This document shows, in pieces, positions 15,337 through 19,518 of a stretch of 19,518 nucleotides of DNA. The position numbers and the translations under genes are program-made. Source of the stretch: TMED108 sp036166415 (GTDB lineage: Bacteria; Fidelibacterota; Marinisomatia; Marinisomatales; TCS55); assembly GCA_036166415.1 (NCBI GenBank), contig JAYZHP010000140.1, forward strand, positions 1-19,518, written 5' to 3'. The first letter of the stretch is position 1, and every line of letters starts with the position of its first letter. Under the pieces are notes generated by a model that was not told the DNA's origin, searched no databases, and worked only from the letters and a program-made list of their open reading frames with translations.

Positions 15337-15882
15337 ATGATTAGAAAAAAACAGTTTTCTAAAAAAGATTTGCTAAACAGTGGAATTGGAAAATTATTTG
15401 AAAATCTTGACGGTAAACTTCCAATGCCTCCTATGTTAATGATGGATAAAATCATCAATATTTCTGATGAGGGAGGAGCATATGGAAAGGGTGAAATAGA
15501 AGCCGAACTAAACATAGATAAATCACTTTGGTTTTTTGAATGTCATTTTAAAAATGATCCTGTTATGCCAGGGTGCCTGGGTCTTGATGGTTTTTGGCAG
15601 CTACTTGGTTTCTTTTTAACTTGGACCGGCGGCACAGGAAAAGGGCGTGCGCTTGGAGTAAAAGATTTAAAGTTTAAAGGGCAGGTTCGTCCCTATCATA
15701 AAAAAATTACATATCATATTGATATAAAAAAATTCATTACTAGACCCACGCACATGGTTTGGGGAGATGCAGTGCTAAAAGTAAAAAATAAAGCAATTTA
15801 TTTTGCTAAAGACCTTCAAGTGGGTCTTTTTGAAAGTCTTACTTGGGATTATGGGCAAGATCCTTCTGTTGACCCCTTTTAA
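15337..15882 (+). CDS. fabA: 3-hydroxydecanoyl-ACP dehydratase/isomerase FabA
   Basis: Dehydrates 3-hydroxyacyl-ACP and, at the C10 stage, isomerises the trans-2 double bond to cis-3, the branch point of anaerobic unsaturated fatty acid synthesis. The 181-residue hot-dog-fold protein aligns with E. coli FabA from the N-terminus (FSKKDLLNSGIGKLF) onward. It has MLMMD, the catalytic His70 in WFFECHF, DPVMPGCLGLD with Asp84, then GKGRALGVKDLKFKGQV. These are FabA rather than FabZ features. The C-terminus is slightly longer than in E. coli. The partner condensing enzyme FabB is not in the window. It diverges from the enoyl-reductase-like gene and precedes ychF by 26 A/T-only bases. A similar activity cannot be excluded for a PUFA-type pathway. 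Confidence 0.93.
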   Translation: MIRKKQFSKKDLLNSGIGKLFENLDGKLPMPPMLMMDKIINISDEGGAYGKGEIEAELNIDKSLWFFECHFKNDPVMPGCLGLDGFWQLLGFFLTWTGGTGKGRALGVKDLKFKGQVRPYHKKITYHIDIKKFITRPTHMVWGDAVLKVKNKAIYFAKDLQVGLFESLTWDYGQDPSVDPF

Positions 15883-15908
15883 TTAATATATATTAAATAT
15901 AAAATTAT

Positions 15909-17006
15909 ATGTCTCTAACTTGCGGAATAATTGGTCTGCCAAATGTAGGTAAATCAACAATTTTTAATGCTTTAACTTCTTCATCTGTTCCCGCCGAAAA
16001 TTATCCTTTTTGTACTATTGAACCACATGTGGGAATAGTCCCACTTCCTGATTCAAGGCTAAATATATTAGAAAAGATTTACAATCCAGAAGTGGTTACG
16101 CCAGCTACTGTTGAATTTACTGATATTGCAGGACTAGTAAAGGGAGCGAGTACAGGTGAGGGTCTTGGAAATCAATTTTTAGGTCAAATTAGGCAAGTTG
16201 ATACCATTATTCATGTTGTGCGCTGTTTTGAAGATGATAACATATCTCATGTTGAAGAGAATATTGATCCTATTCGAGATGTAGAATTGATTGAAACAGA
16301 ATTGCTACTTGCTGATCTAAACACCATAGATAAGAGCTTAGTTCGCTTAGAGAAGTTATCCAAATCTGATAAGAGCATATTTGGCAATATTGATATAGTA
16401 AAACAATTGAAAGAGTTTTGCGATAATGGAAACCCTGTGAGAAATTTTACATCAAACAAAAAAGGTTTTAAATGTATTAAAGATCTATTTCTTTTGACAG
16501 CGAAGCCAATTATGTATGTAGCCAATATTAATGAACAAGAATTAATGTCTGATAAAAATAGTTCATATTCAGATGCATTGATAGCAAATATAGAAAAAAA
16601 CGGTGGTGAAATAATTAAACTTTGTGGAAAAGTAGAACAAGAAATATCCATATTAGATAATACGGAGCAGGCAGAATTTTTGAGTGAATATAATCTGAAT
16701 GAGCCAGGATTAAATGTATTAATCAGAAAAGCATTTAAATCATTAGATTTGGAGACCTATTTTACTGGAGGAGAAAAAGAAGTACGCGCCTGGACAATAA
16801 AAAAAGGTTCTACGGCTCCTAGGGCAGCAGCCGAAATTCATACCGATTTTGAAAAAGGATTTATTAAAGCTGAAATAATCAAATATGATGATTTAATTAA
16901 AATGGGTTCAGAAAAACTTGTAAAAGAAGCAGGCTTATCAAAGCTTGAAGGTAAAGAATATCTTGTTCAAGATGGCGATTGTATATTTTTTCATTTTAAT
17001 GTTTAG
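15909..17006 (+). CDS. ychF: Redox-regulated ATPase YchF (Obg family)
   Basis: A universally conserved P-loop protein of the TRAFAC class that binds ribosomes and prefers ATP over GTP. The 365-residue protein has the G1 loop GLPNVGKS (9-16), G3 DIAGLVKGAS, and NINEQE in place of the usual NKxD, the change that explains ATP preference in this family. A coiled region lies mid-protein, and a C-terminal TGS domain carries RAWTIKKGSTAPRAAAEIHTDFEKGF. The ATG has no Shine-Dalgarno sequence; the 26 bases before it are all A or T. In many bacteria ychF follows pth; here it is about 13.8 kb away on the opposite strand, behind fabA. Confidence 0.97.
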   Translation: MSLTCGIIGLPNVGKSTIFNALTSSSVPAENYPFCTIEPHVGIVPLPDSRLNILEKIYNPEVVTPATVEFTDIAGLVKGASTGEGLGNQFLGQIRQVDTIIHVVRCFEDDNISHVEENIDPIRDVELIETELLLADLNTIDKSLVRLEKLSKSDKSIFGNIDIVKQLKEFCDNGNPVRNFTSNKKGFKCIKDLFLLTAKPIMYVANINEQELMSDKNSSYSDALIANIEKNGGEIIKLCGKVEQEISILDNTEQAEFLSEYNLNEPGLNVLIRKAFKSLDLETYFTGGEKEVRAWTIKKGSTAPRAAAEIHTDFEKGFIKAEIIKYDDLIKMGSEKLVKEAGLSKLEGKEYLVQDGDCIFFHFNV

Positions 17007-17018
17007 ATTGGATTTATA

Positions 17019-17519
17019 ATGTGGTTTTTTATGATATTGTGTTATGTGCTTGTAGCAATTTCAGGAATTGGGTTAATCCAAATTGGGCTAAATCACTATT
17101 TTGATTTTTGGATAACCCATCGCATTACTTTTGATCTAATGGTTAGCATCATTTTTATTGCTGCCCAAACTCTTGTTATGTTTTTTTTCGTAGGCACTGG
17201 TGTTAATGTAAGAGAATATCTTGAACAACATCCGGAACTTGGAAACGATTTGTATAAAAAAATGTTTGCGATAAAAAGAAGGTTATACCCACCAACTATG
17301 ATGGTCACCATGTTATTTATGGCAACTGTTATTATAGATGGTGTTTATTTTATCAAATTATATACGGAGAGTAGAATTTCAGAATGGTGGTTTCATATTA
17401 CTTACTTCTTAACTCTATGGTATTACTATAAAGCAACAAAAGAGCAACATGTAAGTTTTAAAGGAAGCACAAAAATCGTACTCGAAATGACAAAAAAAGA
17501 AAGGGATGTTGACAGTTAA
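17019..17519 (+). CDS. Four-helix integral membrane protein of unknown function
   Basis: I do not recognise this 166-residue protein. Four hydrophobic segments are visible at about 2-24, 38-60, 93-114 and 121-139, so both ends probably lie on the same side of the membrane, with a polar loop of about 30 residues between helices two and three (VREYLEQHPELGNDL and a basic KRR stretch). The C-terminal 25 residues are charged. His26 and His34 lie in the first short loop and His125 in helix four, but no haem- or metal-site pattern can be claimed. It begins 12 bases after ychF with a weak GGA upstream, so it is probably co-transcribed. Its stop is 3 bases from that of the convergent propeller gene. 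The coding call is good because length, hydrophobic pattern and spacing agree. Confidence 0.8.
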   Translation: MWFFMILCYVLVAISGIGLIQIGLNHYFDFWITHRITFDLMVSIIFIAAQTLVMFFFVGTGVNVREYLEQHPELGNDLYKKMFAIKRRLYPPTMMVTMLFMATVIIDGVYFIKLYTESRISEWWFHITYFLTLWYYYKATKEQHVSFKGSTKIVLEMTKKERDVDS

Positions 17520-17522
17520 TCC

Positions 17523-18668
17523 CTAATTAGTCATTTTCCAAAAAGCGATACCACCAGCCTGTTTTCCAATCTCAGCTACCGCAACGGCTTTTAGCTTTTG
17601 TAAATCAAAAATCTCAACTGCGCCAGGCTCTTTCCCCACACCTTCAACAGTTACAAAAGCATATCTACTATCAGGTGAAATAGATACCCCATGTGTTACT
17701 TTGCGAGTATTGTTAAACTTTGCAACTTCCTTACCTTTTTTTAGATCCCACACACCGGTTTTGGCCGCACTTTTATAGGTTACAACAAGAAATCTTCCAT
17801 CTCTACTAACTTCACAATTATAAGGACCTTTATCCGTTTTGAATGTTCTTAGAACTTTCCATTTTTTTACATCAACCTCAACAACGTTGTGTGTGCCATT
17901 ATTTACAACATATAATAGATTATCATTTGGGTGGGGGTAAACCCATGTTGGTTTTTCAGCTGGCATATTATGATCCATTTTCATCGTCATAGGTTTTTTG
18001 GACTTCTTCATCTTTGAATGATCCATAGAATGCATATTATGCGATGAGTGGCCTCCTTTTTTCATTGGCGGAGAGGTAGAAAGTGTTCGGGTTAATTCCA
18101 TTGACATAGCATCAATTTCATAAAGTGTTCCAGACATCATAGCAACAGAATAATGCTTCATGCCATTATTGAGCATTCTGGAACCATGAGGCATAATTCC
18201 TGTCTCAACTCTTTCAACCTCTATCATTTCTTCTGGATCAACAATAGAAACAGTGCTCGCCTTGCTGTGGCCACCATGCAAGTTAAAATTAACAACATAA
18301 AGCAGGCCGGTTGCTTTTGAAATTTCCATTGTGGCGGGAAACATGCCAAGCTCAACGCGCTCTATAAATTTATCGGATCCTGTTTTATATTTATATAGAT
18401 GACCATATGGCATTCCATGCGCCATCGACAAGTACCAATGTTCACCATCTGGAGCAACCGTGATACCATGAGGCCCTTCAATTTCTAACGGCCATACACC
18501 AACAGGAATTGTTTTTTCTACATAGGCTTTTTTACCATCAAAACGGATAAGGGCAACCTCATCTTCAGATTCAGCGCATACATAGATATAATAATCCTTT
18601 GCATTTAGATTACCAATTCCAATAATAATTGAAAATAGTATTGGAAATATTTTCGCAAAATTAATCAT
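17523..18668 (-). CDS. Secreted YncE/YVTN-like beta-propeller with His/Met-rich insertion
   Basis: A 381-residue exported protein. Residues 1-23 form a signal peptide ending LNA, followed by repeated beta-propeller blades with YVTN-type motifs such as GPHGITVAPDG (65-75), LLYVVNFN, LLYVVNNGTHNVVEVD (251-266), GRFLVVTYKS and VTHGVSISPDSRYAFV. Between blades, residues 201-236 hold five His and eight Met in 36 positions, including HNMHSMDHSKM, which resembles the Met/His motifs of CopA/PcoA copper proteins; a second HGGH lies at 131-134. The blades suggest a substrate-binding or scaffolding platform in the periplasm or outside the cell, and metal contact is inferred. The ATG overlaps the stop of the upstream LVIVD-repeat gene (TAATG), so the two probably form one operon and act together. 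Confidence 0.85.
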   Translation of the reverse strand: MINFAKIFPILFSIIIGIGNLNAKDYYIYVCAESEDEVALIRFDGKKAYVEKTIPVGVWPLEIEGPHGITVAPDGEHWYLSMAHGMPYGHLYKYKTGSDKFIERVELGMFPATMEISKATGLLYVVNFNLHGGHSKASTVSIVDPEEMIEVERVETGIMPHGSRMLNNGMKHYSVAMMSGTLYEIDAMSMELTRTLSTSPPMKKGGHSSHNMHSMDHSKMKKSKKPMTMKMDHNMPAEKPTWVYPHPNDNLLYVVNNGTHNVVEVDVKKWKVLRTFKTDKGPYNCEVSRDGRFLVVTYKSAAKTGVWDLKKGKEVAKFNNTRKVTHGVSISPDSRYAFVTVEGVGKEPGAVEIFDLQKLKAVAVAEIGKQAGGIAFWKMTN

Positions 18669-19518
18669 TAATTTGTCCCCATTGGTTGATCATCAACTAG
18701 CTTAACCGCCCAAAGACCATTATAATGGTCTGCAAAATATATTAGACCTTTATAGGGAATGACACCCCACACATTGGTCTCATTTGGAATTTTACCGTTA
18801 GGGTCTCTTCCTTCAAAAAATGCTATTTCGCGTCCTTGAGCATATAGGTCTCCCAGTAATTCTCCTGAAATATCAAGTACTCGTATACCGCCATAATAAT
18901 AACCAGCATAGAGAATATCACCTTCCACCCAATGATTGTGTGACCCTACTTCGGGCACCTGATAAATTGCAGTTTCTACAGGGTTATTAACATCTGTAAA
19001 GTCAACAAAATGAAACCCACCTTGATATATTCTTTCACTTGAACCTGGAATAGCTTTTGCCCACTCATCCCCGTTAATCATATAAAACCTATCTGATGAT
19101 TGGCTCACAAATGGGAAGGTCGCATGATTATGACCATTTGGATCTGATTTACTTCCAAGCTTTACTGGATTGCCGGGACTTCCCTTTCCAGCAAGCGCTA
19201 AGAAAGGATTAAAGCTTGATTTATCTCTTGATTGTTCTTTTTGCGGTATTCCTCCAACATCAACGATGTGAACTCCATCGCTCCAATTAGATGAGTAGGC
19301 TATGCCATTTTCTACCCAGACATCATGAATGCTATGCCCTGGGGTGTCTAACTCGTAGGATCCGACTCTAAATGGATTTGCTGGATCGCTAATATTAATA
19401 ATATCATACCTAGTGCCAGCGCTAAGTGCATATACATGGTCTTGATAAATAAATACATTGTGGACTCCGCCTGTCATTTCCTTATTGTACTCCGCTGATA
19501 TCTTTACATTAAAGGGGT
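18668..19518 (-). CDS. LVIVD-repeat beta-propeller protein (5' end off window)
   Basis: The frame is open to the right edge: 13 further codons precede the first internal ATG at 19477, so that ATG need not be the start, and the N-terminus with any signal peptide is missing. The visible 282 residues carry LVIVD-type repeats, for example YDIINISDPANPFRVGSYEL, VHIVDVGG, FHFVDFTDVNNPVETAIYQV and IRVLDISGELL. These build a beta-propeller usually found on the outside of the cell. Histidines are frequent at the top of blades (GGVHNV, PGHSIHDVW, GSHNHW), a pattern that could bind metal but is not proof. The gene overlaps the next propeller gene by one base. Function is unknown; substrate binding or adhesion would be in line with the fold. 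Confidence 0.85.
   Translation of the reverse strand, partial: PFNVKISAEYNKEMTGGVHNVFIYQDHVYALSAGTRYDIINISDPANPFRVGSYELDTPGHSIHDVWVENGIAYSSNWSDGVHIVDVGGIPQKEQSRDKSSFNPFLALAGKGSPGNPVKLGSKSDPNGHNHATFPFVSQSSDRFYMINGDEWAKAIPGSSERIYQGGFHFVDFTDVNNPVETAIYQVPEVGSHNHWVEGDILYAGYYYGGIRVLDISGELLGDLYAQGREIAFFEGRDPNGKIPNETNVWGVIPYKGLIYFADHYNGLWAVKLVDDQPMGTN

Overview
The window (19,518 bases, AT-rich, roughly one-third G+C by eye) looks like a chromosomal stretch from a low-GC, probably marine, Gram-negative-type bacterium. The signs are a lipoprotein, FabA, a YqgE/AlgH protein, secreted beta-propeller proteins, and a potassium-type membrane pyrophosphatase. Shine-Dalgarno use is mixed: hppA and the enoyl reductase have strong sites, most other genes have none. 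A member of the FCB-related lineages such as Marinimicrobia (SAR406) would fit, but this is a guess from gene style; no rRNA or other decisive marker is present.

Region 1 (1-13268, all on the minus strand, read right to left) is a run of co-oriented housekeeping genes: uvrA, a divergent transketolase, ruvB, queA, ispD, ispF, ispE, tRNA-Gln(UUG), prs, rplY (L25/Ctc with an acidic tail), pth and hppA, which is cut by the left edge. Junctions are very tight, including several TAATG or ATGA overlaps. The run merges three familiar modules: ruvB-queA, ispD-ispF, and ispE-tRNA-Gln-prs-rplY-pth. It covers DNA repair, tRNA queuosine modification, three successive steps of the MEP isoprenoid pathway, PRPP synthesis and translation. 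The usual last member of the third module, ychF, is about 13.8 kb from pth, on the other strand.

Region 2 (13269-17519) starts at a 132-base divergent gap. The plus strand carries yqgE, a small TPR lipoprotein, fabA, ychF and a four-helix membrane protein of unknown function. An enoyl-ACP-reductase-like SDR lies on the minus strand, convergent with the lipoprotein gene and divergent from fabA. The SDR and fabA probably share a role in fatty acid synthesis.

Region 3 (17523-19518, minus strand) holds two overlapping genes for extracytoplasmic beta-propeller proteins: an LVIVD-repeat protein cut by the right edge, and a YncE/YVTN-like protein with a signal peptide and a His/Met-rich, copper-site-like insertion.

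No gap between genes exceeds about 132 bases, and there is no sign of insertion sequences, prophage, CRISPR arrays, rRNA or convincing intrinsic terminators. The points most worth a second look are the 10-base spacing between tRNA-Gln and prs, the transketolase with altered cofactor-site residues, and the His/Met-rich propeller protein. I found no clear candidate for a wholly new system.
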